Shown here: piece after piece, positions 15,404 through 22,453 of the stretch
Layout of the letters: each line of letters starts with the position of its first letter
Numbering within the stretch: position 1 is the stretch's first letter
Assembly: GCA_035541935.1 (NCBI GenBank)
Contig: DATKMJ010000009.1
Location: forward strand, 1 to 32,547
Reading direction: 5' to 3'
Length of the DNA stretch: 32,547 nucleotides
Source of the DNA: Candidatus Binatia bacterium
Lineage (GTDB): Bacteria; Vulcanimicrobiota; Vulcanimicrobiia; Vulcanimicrobiales; Vulcanimicrobiaceae
The notes under the pieces: model-generated
Seen by the model: only the letters and a program-made list of their open reading frames with translations
The model's database searches: none
Told to the model about the DNA's origin: nothing
Program-made: the position numbers and the translations under genes

Positions 15404-16149
15404 GAGAGTTTGGTACGAGGCGATTGCGCCGTCGGCCTGCGGTGGCGTTCGAGCGCCGCGCGCTCTCTGACGGTGAGCGGCCGAACGTGGCCGGCGGCCA
15501 AGCCGCCGAGCCGCAACGGCCCGAAGCGCGTCCTGGTGAGCTCGAGCACGGGGTGGCCCAGCGCCTCGAACATCCGGCGCACTTGGCGATTGCGTCCCTC
15601 GTGGATGGTCACGTCCACGACGCTGCGATCGCGCCGCACGGCGACGACGCGCACCTTCGCGGCCGCGGCCCGCGCGTCGTCGAGCGTGACGCCCCGGTTC
15701 AAACGGCGCACGTCCTCCGCGGAGAGCCGGCCGGCGATCTCCGCTCGATAGGTCTTATCGACGCCGAAGCGCGGATGGAGCAGACGGTGGGCAAGTTCGC
15801 CGTCGTCGGTGAGCAAAAGCGCCCCCGACGTCTGGTAATCGAGGCGACCGACCGGAACGACGCGCGGCCGGCCGGCGATGAGGTCGGCGACGGTGCGCCG
15901 CCCCTGCGGGTCGTGCATCGTCGTCACGACGCCGAGCGGCTTATTCAGTAAGAGATAGGTGGCTTCGGCCGGCGGTTCGACGAGTTTCGCGTCCACCTCG
16001 ACGCGATCGCCGGGGCGCACGAGGGTTCCCAGCATTCGAACGGTGCTGCCGTTGATGGAGACGCGGCCGGCGGCGATCAACTCGTCGGCGCGCCGTCGCG
16101 CCGCTACGCCGGCCTGCGCCAGGTATCTGTTGAGCCTAGTACTTTCCGT
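15400..16149 (-). CDS. Pseudouridine synthase of the RluB/RsuA family (start uncertain)
   Basis: An S4 domain (RLNRYLAQAGVAARRRADEL, then IAAGRVSINGS) followed by the RsuA/RluB catalytic domain: YLLLNKPLGVVTTMHDPQGRRTV, the active-site block VPVGRLDYQTSGALLLTDDGELAHRL, and VTIHEGRNRQVRRMFEALGHPVLEL. It isomerises a uridine in 23S (RluB type) or 16S rRNA. The first usual start codon (TTG at 16080) would remove the first third of the S4 domain. Homology goes upstream past the rho stop. Possible near-cognate starts are CTG (16122) and ACG (16149); I used the latter because only it includes RLNRYL. The rRNA site cannot be fixed from sequence. Confidence 0.87.
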   Translation of the reverse strand, partial: TESTRLNRYLAQAGVAARRRADELIAAGRVSINGSTVRMLGTLVRPGDRVEVDAKLVEPPAEATYLLLNKPLGVVTTMHDPQGRRTVADLIAGRPRVVPVGRLDYQTSGALLLTDDGELAHRLLHPRFGVDKTYRAEIAGRLSAEDVRRLNRGVTLDDARAAAAKVRVVAVRRDRSVVDVTIHEGRNRQVRRMFEALGHPVLELTRTRFGPLRLGGLAAGHVRPLTVRERAALERHRRPTAQSPRTKLS

Positions 16150-17446
16150 TGTCCTCGTACCCGCGATTCATCGAGAGCGCTTCCTTGGTGACGGACTGCA
16201 GGAACTCTTCGTTCGTGCGAGTCTGCGCCATCTTATCGAGGATGATCTCGGTGATGTCGCCGGTATTGAGCACCGCGGTCGCGCGACGCAGCATCCAGAT
16301 CTTGCGCATCTCGTCGGGCGAGAGCAGCAGTTCTTCGTGGCGCGTGCCGGACCGCTTGATGTCGATCGCCGGGAAGACGCGCGATTCGGCGAGCTTGCGG
16401 GTGAGGTCGATCTCCATGTTGCCGGTGCCTTTGAACTCTTCGAAGATGACGTCGTCCATCTTCGAACCGGTCTCGATGAGCGCGGTCGCGATGATCGTGA
16501 GCGAGCCGCCCTCTTCGATCTTGCGCGCCGCGCCGAAGAAACGCTTCGGCTTATGGAGCGAGGCCGTGTCGAGGCCGCCCGAGAGCGTGCGTCCCGAACT
16601 GGCGACGGTTTGGTTGTAGGCGCGCGCGAGCCGCGTGATCGAGTCGAGGAGAATCACGACGTCCTTGCCGAGTTCGACGAGACGCTTGGCGCGCTCCATC
16701 GTCAATTCCGCGACCGTCGTGTGGTTCTCGGGATGCTCGTCGAACGTCGAGGCGACGACGTCGCCGTCGATCGTGCGCTGCATATCGGTGACCTCCTCGG
16801 GACGCTCGTCCACGAGGAGCGCGATGATGTGCGCGTCCGGATGGTTGATCGAGATCGAGTTCGCGATGTTCTTTAGAAGGGTCGTCTTGCCGGCTTTCGG
16901 AGGCGAGACGATGAGGGCACGCTGCCCTTTGCCGATCGGCGAGAAGAGATCGATGACGCGCGTCGAGAGCTGCGTCGAGCGCACCTCGAGCTTGAAGCGC
17001 TCTTGCGGGTAGATCGGCGTTCCTTTTTCGAAGGTGCGCCGTCCCTTGATCGCTTCGGGATCCAGATCGTTGACTTTATCGACGCGAATGAGGCCGAAGT
17101 ACTTCTCGCTCTCTTTCGGCCGGCGCGCTTGGCCCTCGACCATGTCGCCGCGCCGCAGTTCGAAGCGCCGGATCTGCGTCTGGCTGACGTAGATGTCGTC
17201 GTTGCCGACGTAGTAACCGGCTCGGCGTAAGAAGCCGTAGCCCTCGGGGAGAATGTCGAGGATCCCGCTCGCCATCTCGATGCCGGAGCGCGCGATCTGC
17301 GCCTGCACCAGCTGCGCGACGATCTCGTCCTTCTTCAGTTTGGCGGGGTTAGCGATCTCGACTTCGAGTTCTTTCGCGAGATCCAACAGCTCGGTCTTCG
17401 TCTTCTCGTTCAGTTGCGCTTCGCCGATGATCGGCGGCACTTCCAC
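16136..17446 (-). CDS. rho: Transcription termination factor Rho
   Basis: 436 residues from a GTG start: the Rho N-terminal helical domain (TKTELLDLAKELEVE), the RNA-binding cold-shock fold (SGILDILPEGYGFLR, DIYVSQTQIRRFELRRGDMV), then the RecA-type ATPase with P-loop SPPKAGKT (181-188), LLVDERPEEVTDM, VILLDSITRLARAYN, GGLDT (Q/R-loop region) and the C-terminal SGTRHEELLLSPDE. It is a hexameric RNA translocase that ends transcription. The frame remains open upstream of the GTG for 36 codons to a CTG at 17554 and encodes an arginine-rich stretch (GRRRRSRRRHHFPQ), so the true N-terminus may be longer. Followed by rluB with overlap. Confidence 0.96.
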   Translation of the reverse strand: MEVPPIIGEAQLNEKTKTELLDLAKELEVEIANPAKLKKDEIVAQLVQAQIARSGIEMASGILDILPEGYGFLRRAGYYVGNDDIYVSQTQIRRFELRRGDMVEGQARRPKESEKYFGLIRVDKVNDLDPEAIKGRRTFEKGTPIYPQERFKLEVRSTQLSTRVIDLFSPIGKGQRALIVSPPKAGKTTLLKNIANSISINHPDAHIIALLVDERPEEVTDMQRTIDGDVVASTFDEHPENHTTVAELTMERAKRLVELGKDVVILLDSITRLARAYNQTVASSGRTLSGGLDTASLHKPKRFFGAARKIEEGGSLTIIATALIETGSKMDDVIFEEFKGTGNMEIDLTRKLAESRVFPAIDIKRSGTRHEELLLSPDEMRKIWMLRRATAVLNTGDITEIILDKMAQTRTNEEFLQSVTKEALSMNRGYEDNGKY

Positions 17447-17699
17447 CTGCGGCAGTTGATCGTGATAGACTCCCGGGTGCTGCGGGAAGTGATGACGGCG
17501 GCGTGAGCGCCGGCGGCGTCCTCGATCTTGGTTGGGGCGATGTTCGGTTTGCAGAAGAGTAATCTCTCTCTAGGTTCGTTCGCGCCAAGCTTCGACGATC
17601 GAGGGCGAGGCGGGGCTGCCGTCGCGATCAGACCGGGGGCGGGAACGTGAGGATGTCAATAGGGCGTCGCGGGCTGTCAATAACGACGGCACTCGCAAC
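17447..17699 (-). promoter_or_regulatory. Long 5' leader of rho
   Basis: About 250 bases lie between the predicted transcription start and the annotated rho GTG. The middle part (about 17520-17560 on the minus strand) is C- and A-rich and poor in G, with CAAACCGAACATCGCCCC, the kind of sequence Rho itself binds. Rho autoregulates through its leader in enterobacteria; such control here is inference. Part of this leader (17447-17554) may instead be coding, as an N-terminal extension of Rho. Confidence 0.4.
17654..17682. repeat. Two TGTCAATA direct repeats 21 bp apart in the rho leader
   Basis: TGTCAATA occurs at 17654-17661 and 17675-17682 (TATTGACA on the minus strand). The 21-bp period equals two turns of DNA, which would put two protein sites on one face. 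They lie about 20-45 bases downstream of the predicted rho start point. Each contains a perfect -35 hexamer (TTGACA), but I find no -10 at the right distance, so operator sites are the alternative reading. Confidence 0.4.
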
Positions 17700-17705
17700 G
17701 CCCAC

Positions 17706-17734
17706 ACTATAGCACAGGGCAACGGGGGGTTCAA
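17706..17734 (-). promoter_or_regulatory. Sigma-70-type promoter for rho
   Basis: On the minus strand: -35 TTGAAC (17729-17734), a 17-base spacer, -10 TATAGT (17706-17711), with TG one base before the -10 (extended -10). This matches the consensus in 9 of 12 bases at ideal spacing. The -35 overlaps the stop codon of the glycosylase gene, which allows rho its own transcription start. Confidence 0.65.
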
Positions 17735-18330
17735 GCCAGGTTCAAGCGAGAAGGTCCGCTGACGTAGGGGCTCCCAGCGGCATAGAACCGCAGTCGACGC
17801 TCCGCAGCCGATGTGACGCCGATGCGAGGACTGCGGCGCACGCGCATCGGTTGCTTGCCCGCATCGCCCAGCCAGAGACGCTTGTCGGCGAAGAGATCGA
17901 CCCCGTCGAGCGCGCGATCGATGTCGAGCGCGCTGCAGAGCCGGCCCGGACCGCGACAAAGGTCGCGTTCTCGATCGGTTTCGCGTCGCGCTTGCATGAT
18001 CGGGAGACCGTGGATCGGCTCGAGCGCGCGCACGAGAACGCCGGCTCCCTCGCCGTCGCGCTCGCTCGAGAGATTGAAACAGTAATACATGCCGTAGATC
18101 AGATAGACGTAGGCGCGATGCGGCGGACCGAAGAGCGTCGCATTGCGGCGGCTCTTCCCGTTAAAGGCGTGGCAGGCGGGATCTCCCGGAAGGTAGGCCT
18201 CGGTCTCGACGATTCGCCCGGCAACCCTGCCCTGCGCGCTCTCGCGCACGAGGATGCGGCCGAGCAATGCGCGCGCCAGCGGCTCCGTCTCGATCGGTAG
18301 ATCCCCCGGCGTAAGCCGGGCGAGCTTCAT
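17731..18330 (-). CDS. 3-methyladenine DNA glycosylase (AAG/MPG family)
   Basis: 199 residues of the alkyladenine glycosylase family: LARALLGRILVR, the catalytic stretch GRIVETEAYLPGDPACHAF (glutamate activates water), then the intercalating YVYLIYGMYYCFNLSSE, GAGVLVRALEP and CRGPGRLCSALDID. It removes alkylated purines such as 3-methyladenine and hypoxanthine and begins base-excision repair. The ATG overlaps the stop of the upstream RNase H-like gene (ATGA), so both should be made together from the SOS-box promoter. This would be damage-induced repair; the regulation is inferred from the box. Confidence 0.94.
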   Translation of the reverse strand: MKLARLTPGDLPIETEPLARALLGRILVRESAQGRVAGRIVETEAYLPGDPACHAFNGKSRRNATLFGPPHRAYVYLIYGMYYCFNLSSERDGEGAGVLVRALEPIHGLPIMQARRETDRERDLCRGPGRLCSALDIDRALDGVDLFADKRLWLGDAGKQPMRVRRSPRIGVTSAAERRLRFYAAGSPYVSGPSRLNLA

Positions 18331-18752
18331 GCAGCCAGGTTCAGCGCCACTTCGGCTCGCGCCCTTTGCGTGAGCTCGTCGGTGGAACCCGCTTGCACGC
18401 TAAATGCTGCGAGCGAGTTGAGAGAGCACCGCAGGCCGACGTACGCGAGCGCAAGGCGTTCGGAGACGCCGTTGCCGGTGGTAACCTCGTTCGCGAAGTC
18501 GGCGTCGCCGAGGACGAAACGCAGACTGCGAAGGCCGCGCTTCGAGAGGGCGCGCACGATCGCGGTGAGAGCGGCGTATCCGATAGCCCGCTCGCACGGC
18601 GCGCGTTTGCCGATACGGAAACCGACCCGCAACAGGCGGCGCGATCGGGGGCCGGTCAGCCGCGCGTAAGCGAGCCCGTTGCCGCGCTCGTCCGCCGCGT
18701 AGCCGACCGATGCCTCGACGGCCGAATCCGTACCACCCCTGGTCCTTGCCAT
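18327..18752 (-). CDS. Uncharacterised RNase H-like protein in an SOS operon
   Basis: 141 residues with no family I can name with certainty. The pattern resembles RNase HI-type folds: ADERGNGLAYARL (possible first aspartate D21), CERAIGYAALTAIVRALSKRG (E54), RFVLGDADFANEVTTG (D83 or D85), and TDELTQRARAEVA (D125). These could form a DEDD metal site, in the order and rough spacing of RNase H. No helical handle or HBD is present. The ATG has AGAGGT 7 bases upstream (18760-18765) and a short leader from the SOS-box promoter. It is translationally coupled to the DNA glycosylase. A nuclease role in damage repair is a hypothesis. Confidence 0.75.
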   Translation of the reverse strand: MARTRGGTDSAVEASVGYAADERGNGLAYARLTGPRSRRLLRVGFRIGKRAPCERAIGYAALTAIVRALSKRGLRSLRFVLGDADFANEVTTGNGVSERLALAYVGLRCSLNSLAAFSVQAGSTDELTQRARAEVALNLAA

Positions 18753-18772
18753 TTCATCGACCTCTTGCTCCT

Positions 18773-18802
18773 ATTTTAAATCGAACGTATGTTCGAGGTC
18801 AA
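18773..18802 (-). promoter_or_regulatory. Promoter of the RNase H-like/glycosylase operon
   Basis: On the minus strand: -35 TTGACC (18797-18802), an 18-base spacer and -10 TAAAAT (18773-18778), each one mismatch from the consensus. The start point would be near 18766, leaving a leader of about 14 bases with a ribosome site. The spacer is almost wholly filled by the SOS box. Confidence 0.7.
18781..18796. promoter_or_regulatory. LexA (SOS) box
   Basis: TCGAACGTATGTTCGA is a palindrome with perfect 6-base arms (TCGAAC/GTTCGA) around four bases. It fits the Mycobacterium form TCGAAC-N4-GTTCGA exactly and the Bacillus form CGAAC-RNRY-GTTYG. It lies between the -35 and -10 of a good promoter, where bound LexA would block RNA polymerase. 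No lexA gene is in the window. Confidence 0.85.
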
Positions 18803-19956
18803 GCAATGCAAGCCGGTCGGATCAGGCTTTCGTAGACCCCGAGGATGCGGTCGAGTTGGGCCGCCACCGAGAAGCGCCGCGCGGCCTCGCGGGCCGCCCG
18901 GGCGGCTTCGTCCGGTGGCCCCTCGGGCATCGCCTCGAAAGCGGCGGCGAAGGCCTCGGGCGCCGCCGCGACGAGACTGCCCGCCTCCCCGAGGACGTCG
19001 CGGTTCTGCGGGCACTCCGCCGCGATCACCCGGAGCCCGGCCGCAAGCGCCTCGGCCAAGACTAGCCCCTGCGTCTCGGTCGTGCTCGACATCGCGAACG
19101 CATCGGCGCTCGCGTAAAGATCGGGTAACTCGTTCTGCGAGACGAAGCCGAGGAAACGCGTGCGATCCGCCACGCCCAGCGCGGCGGCGCGCGCCTCGAG
19201 ATCGGCGCGGGAAGGTCCGTCGCCGGCGACCGCGAGTTTCAGCCTTTCGTCGCGTGCGGCGGCGAGCCCGGCGAGCAACAGCTCGACGTTCTTCTCCTTC
19301 GCGAGACGGCCGACGGAGAGGATCAGGCGATCGCCGGGCTCCGCGCCCGCGCGCAGACGCAGCGCTGCGTTGCGTCGTCCCGCGCCGAACGCCGCGACGT
19401 CGATGCCGCTCGGCACGACCTCGATGCGCGCGGTGACGCCGATCTCGCGGAGCCGATCCGCCATCGCCGGCGTCGGAACGACGACCGCGTCGGCGAGATT
19501 GGCAAAGGCGCGGGTCAACTGTGACGCGGCATACTGCGTCGCGCGCCGTTCGAACGGAACGTAATGCGCGTACGCTTCGAGCTGCGTGTGATACGTATAG
19601 ACGAGCGGCATGCCGTAACGGCGCGCGTACCGCGCACCCATCCATCCCGTGACGAACGGCGAGTGCACGTGGACGAGCGATAATCGTTTGATGACGCCGT
19701 TGAGATTGCGTCTGCTCACGAGCGGGAGCGTCAGGCGGTAGGCTGTGCTCGTCGGCAACGGAAGCGACGGCATTCGAAAGACCGGACCATCGGCTTCCTC
19801 GTAGCCGGGCATCCGCGGGGCGAAGCAATACACATCGTGACCGCGGCTTCGCAGGCCGGCCGCGAGCGTCTCGACCGACGCCACGACTCCGTTGACGACC
19901 GGGCGGTAGATCTCGGTGAAGAACCCGATCCGCAGACGCTCCATTCGAAGCCTCAT
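18799..19956 (-). CDS. GT4-family glycosyltransferase
   Basis: 385 residues of two Rossmann-like domains (GT-B fold). N-terminal half: RIGFFTEIYRPVVNGVVASV, HVHSPFVTGWMGARYARRYGMPLVYTYHT. C-terminal half: ILSVGRLAKEKNVELLLAGL, VAGDGPSRADLE, RFLGFVSQNELPDLYASADAFAMSSTTETQGLVLAEALAAGLRVIA (nucleotide-sugar site with E-x7-E). It resembles the PimB/MgtA/glycolipid group that transfers sugars to lipids at the membrane. Acceptor and donor are unknown. The first ATG has AGGAG 4 bases upstream (19961-19965), which favours it over the internal ATG at 19944. Probably a single-gene transcript, divergent from the 3D-protein gene. Confidence 0.88.
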   Translation of the reverse strand: MRLRMERLRIGFFTEIYRPVVNGVVASVETLAAGLRSRGHDVYCFAPRMPGYEEADGPVFRMPSLPLPTSTAYRLTLPLVSRRNLNGVIKRLSLVHVHSPFVTGWMGARYARRYGMPLVYTYHTQLEAYAHYVPFERRATQYAASQLTRAFANLADAVVVPTPAMADRLREIGVTARIEVVPSGIDVAAFGAGRRNAALRLRAGAEPGDRLILSVGRLAKEKNVELLLAGLAAARDERLKLAVAGDGPSRADLEARAAALGVADRTRFLGFVSQNELPDLYASADAFAMSSTTETQGLVLAEALAAGLRVIAAECPQNRDVLGEAGSLVAAAPEAFAAAFEAMPEGPPDEAARAAREAARRFSVAAQLDRILGVYESLIRPACIA

Positions 19957-20020
19957 TTCGCTCCTCGCGCGCCGGAGCCCGGCGAGAGGAACACCCTTCC
20001 GCTCTGCGACTTAGAACATA

Positions 20021-20049
20021 TTCGGGGCTCGAAAAGGGTATGGTATAGT
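20021..20049 (+). promoter_or_regulatory. Extended -10 promoter for the 3D-protein/ksgA unit
   Basis: TATGGTATAGTG contains the -10 TATAGT (20044-20049) with TG one base upstream. A weak -35 (TTCGGG, 20021-20026) lies 17 bases before. The -10 is identical to that of rho, which supports both calls. Confidence 0.55.
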
Positions 20050-20242
20050 GCGCGAGTTACTAGATGAGCCTGCCGGTAAGGATAGTAAGCAGGCTATCAG
20101 CGCTGGCGTTAGACCGGATCCGTCATCCCGCGGCCGCGTACGCCGCTTCCTCCAAACCATACGACCCGCTCGCCATCGTTCGCTCTCTGCGCGGTGTAGA
20201 TCGCAGCCTTGAGGCGGGTCGAGAGAAGAAAGGAACATCGGG
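20050..20242 (+). promoter_or_regulatory. Structured 5' leader of the 3D-domain protein
   Basis: About 190 bases. Near the 5' end AGCCTGC (20067-20073) pairs with GCAGGCT (20089-20095). Within the loop GATA (20081-20084) can pair with TATC (20095-20098), giving a pseudoknot or two competing hairpins. I do not recognise a known riboswitch; the c-di-AMP class often precedes cell-wall hydrolases but its conserved bases are not evident. The leader ends with AGGA (20231-20234), 8 bases before a TTG start. An ATG frame of 60 codons inside it has atypical codon use and is probably not a gene. Confidence 0.4.
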
Positions 20243-20923
20243 TTGATAGGACGTCTCCTGAGCGCCGCATTCGTCGTCGCCGTACTCAGCATCAATTGGG
20301 CCGCAGCCGCTCCGGCCTCGGATCCCGTCACGCACGTGACGTGGCACTCCGACGGCACCCTGACCTGGGAACGGGTCGAGCGCCGCCCGATTCGCCCGGC
20401 GACGATCCATCGGCTGTCCGACGGCATCGAGCTCGGACGCTCGAAGGTCGTCGCGGCCGGAACGAACGGCGTCATGGAAGTCCGCGTCCGCTACGCACAG
20501 CGTAACGGCGGCCCGGTGCACCAATCCGTTCTCTCGAAGACCGTCATTCGCGGCGCGCATCCGCGCGTCGTCGCCGACGGAATTGGCAATGCCTCGCTCG
20601 CGGCCTTCGAGGCGCACGGCATCACGCACATGGGCCTCGTCGTACGCGGCGCGATGCAGATGCTCGCGACCGCATACACCGCCGACTGCGCCGGATGCGG
20701 CGGCATGACGGCGCTCGGCCGGCGCGCCGGATACGGGATCGTCGCGGTCGATCCGCGCGTGATCCCGCTCGGAACGCGGCTCTACATTCCCGGCTACGGC
20801 CTCGCGGTCGCCGGCGATACCGGCGGCGACATCGTCGGCCGGCGCATCGATCTCGGCTTCGACTCACTGCGCGGCGCCGTGCTCTTCGGCCGGCGCGACA
20901 TCACGGTCTATCAGCTCAAGTAG
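20243..20923 (+). CDS. Secreted G5/3D-domain cell-wall protein (YabE-like)
   Basis: 226 residues: signal peptide or membrane anchor (about 4-24), a G5-like segment (about 45-115), and a C-terminal 3D domain with MLATAYTADCAGCGGMTALG, the three aspartates D170 (AVDPRVIPLGT), D192 (AGDTGG) and D203 (RIDLGF). The 3D fold is a double-psi barrel found in resuscitation factors, YabE and MltA-type lytic enzymes, and probably cuts peptidoglycan glycan strands. A TTG start is chosen on its Shine-Dalgarno site. In Bacillus yabE also lies just upstream of ksgA (with rnmV between), as here without rnmV. Cell-wall remodelling is inferred. Confidence 0.86.
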   Translation: MIGRLLSAAFVVAVLSINWAAAAPASDPVTHVTWHSDGTLTWERVERRPIRPATIHRLSDGIELGRSKVVAAGTNGVMEVRVRYAQRNGGPVHQSVLSKTVIRGAHPRVVADGIGNASLAAFEAHGITHMGLVVRGAMQMLATAYTADCAGCGGMTALGRRAGYGIVAVDPRVIPLGTRLYIPGYGLAVAGDTGGDIVGRRIDLGFDSLRGAVLFGRRDITVYQLK

Positions 20924-20937
20924 CGTAGAATAGCGGG

Positions 20938-21768
20938 GTGTCCACTCCGCGCCGCCTGCTCAAGCAATTCGGAATACGCCCGCGCAAGCGTTACGGCCAG
21001 AACTTTCTGGAGAACGCCGGCGCCGCGCGCGCCGTCGCGCGCCTCGCACTCGAGGGCGCCGCCGCGCAAACCCCCGTCTTCGAAATCGGCGCCGGAACCG
21101 GCGCGCTGACGCTCGCGCTGCTCGAAGCCGGTGCGAACGTCACGGCACTCGAGGTGGATCCGGCGCTCGTCGCGGTGCTTCGCTCGCAAGAGGAACTGGC
21201 GCGCGCCGAGATCCTCGAAGGCGACGCGCTCGAGTTCGATTATCGAGCGTGGGCGGCCGGCCGGCGATGGCGCGTCGCCGCTAACTTGCCCTACAACGTG
21301 GCGACGCCGGTGATGCTGCGCCTCATCGAGATGGAGGATGGCCCGGAGACGCTGACCGTCACGATTCAGAAAGACGTCGCGGATCGTCTCGTTGCGAAAC
21401 CCGGAACCGCCGCGTACGGCAGCCTCTCCGTCGCCGTGCAATACGCGATGATCGTGGAGCCGGCGTTCGCGCTCTCGCCCGGATCGTTCTATCCCGCGCC
21501 GAAGGTCGAGTCGAGCGTCGTCCGGGTCGTTCGCCGCGAGCGCCCCGCCGTTCGCCCGCGGGACGTCGCCGTCTTCTGGAAGGTCGTGCGCGGCGCGTTC
21601 GCGTACCGGCGCAAAACGCTCGCGAACTCGCTCGCGCTCGCGCTCGGCATGAGTCGCGAGAAGATCGCGCGGGCGATGACGCGCTGCAACCTCTCTGCGG
21701 AGCTTCGTGGTGAACGACTCGACCTCGACGACCTCGCCCGTTTGGCCGACGAGCTGGCCGAAGAGTAG
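20938..21768 (+). CDS. ksgA: 16S rRNA (adenine1518/1519-N6) dimethyltransferase
   Basis: 276 residues: RKRYGQNFLENAG (KsgA start), SAM-binding VFEIGAGTGALTLALLEAG, the acidic residue in TALEVDPALV, the catalytic motif VAANLPYNVATP (NLPY), IQKDVADRLVAKPG, and FYPAPKVESSVVR in the C-terminal part. It dimethylates two adjacent adenines of helix 45 late in 30S assembly. GTG start, 14 bp after the 3D-gene stop, so likely co-transcribed. Confidence 0.96.
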   Translation: MSTPRRLLKQFGIRPRKRYGQNFLENAGAARAVARLALEGAAAQTPVFEIGAGTGALTLALLEAGANVTALEVDPALVAVLRSQEELARAEILEGDALEFDYRAWAAGRRWRVAANLPYNVATPVMLRLIEMEDGPETLTVTIQKDVADRLVAKPGTAAYGSLSVAVQYAMIVEPAFALSPGSFYPAPKVESSVVRVVRRERPAVRPRDVAVFWKVVRGAFAYRRKTLANSLALALGMSREKIARAMTRCNLSAELRGERLDLDDLARLADELAEE

Positions 21769-22453
21769 TTTCACGGGTTTTTGGACCTGGCTGCTCGCCG
21801 GGTTCGTCGCGTTCCTCTTCGTTCTCGCCTTCGTCGCCGGTCTGAAGACGAGCCGCATCCCCGCGGTGACGCCGCTCGAGTTCGACTTCCTCATCGCGTT
21901 CCAGTTCGTCGTCGAAGGAATCTTGCTCGTCCTCGTCCTTCTCGCGCTCCCGCCGCTTTCGAAATTCAGCCTGCGCGAGTTGGGCTATCGCATGCCGAAC
22001 CGATTGGCGATCGGGGTCGCGCTGCTCGGGGCGGTCGCGATGGCGATCGTCGCGAACGGCGGCGCCTCGCTCATCGATTACCTCGCCCACAGCCAGCATC
22101 AGCAAGATATCGTGCAGATCTTCAGGGAGCTGCACGACCCGACGACGATCGCGATCTTCGCGGTCTTCGCCGTCATTTTCGCGCCGTTCGCCGAGGAGAC
22201 GTTCTTTCGCGTCTTCTTCTTCAATCTCGGGCTGCGCTACGGCGGCTTCTGGGCCGGAGCCGTTCTCAGCGGCGTGCTCTTCGGAATGGCGCACGGCGAT
22301 CTCTACGCCGCGCTGCCGCTCGCGCTCGGCGGCGTCGTCCTCTGCGCGGTCTACTACAAGACGCGCAACGCGATCGCGCCGATGATCTCGCACGCGCTCT
22401 TCAACACGCTCTCGATCGTCGCGCTCCTCGCGGCGCCGAAGCTCACCCAGTAA
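21707..22453 (+). CDS. CPBP-family intramembrane metalloprotease
   Basis: 248 residues with about six to eight membrane helices and the CPBP (Abi/Rce1) motifs: EETFFR (163-168), the second motif with H196 (LFGMAHGD), and H229/N233 (ISHALFN). Such proteins cleave membrane substrates or act in envelope stress and bacteriocin immunity; the target here is unknown. The first available start (GTG at 21707, or the next GTG at 21710) overlaps ksgA by about 60 bp and adds a polar lead of about 22 residues. No other ATG, GTG or TTG lies before the first helix. It ends 11 bp inside the convergent glycosyltransferase gene. Confidence 0.88.
   Translation: MVNDSTSTTSPVWPTSWPKSSFTGFWTWLLAGFVAFLFVLAFVAGLKTSRIPAVTPLEFDFLIAFQFVVEGILLVLVLLALPPLSKFSLRELGYRMPNRLAIGVALLGAVAMAIVANGGASLIDYLAHSQHQQDIVQIFRELHDPTTIAIFAVFAVIFAPFAEETFFRVFFFNLGLRYGGFWAGAVLSGVLFGMAHGDLYAALPLALGGVVLCAVYYKTRNAIAPMISHALFNTLSIVALLAAPKLTQ

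Noticed and set aside
17655-17683. Two TTGACA hexamers in the rho leader as -35 boxes
   Set aside because: No acceptable -10 sequence lies 15-19 bases downstream of either; I kept them as a repeat rather than as promoters.
19957-20020. Promoter for the minus-strand GT4 glycosyltransferase
   Set aside because: Only weak -10/-35 candidates are visible; the AGGAG ribosome site is clear but I cannot support a promoter.
20064-20246. 60-codon frame from an ATG in the 3D-gene leader, with its stop overlapping the TTG start
   Set aside because: Its early codons (GTA, ATA, CTA, TCA, TTA) are unlike the window's coding sequence, there is no good ribosome site, and the region carries RNA structure. 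More likely a non-coding leader.
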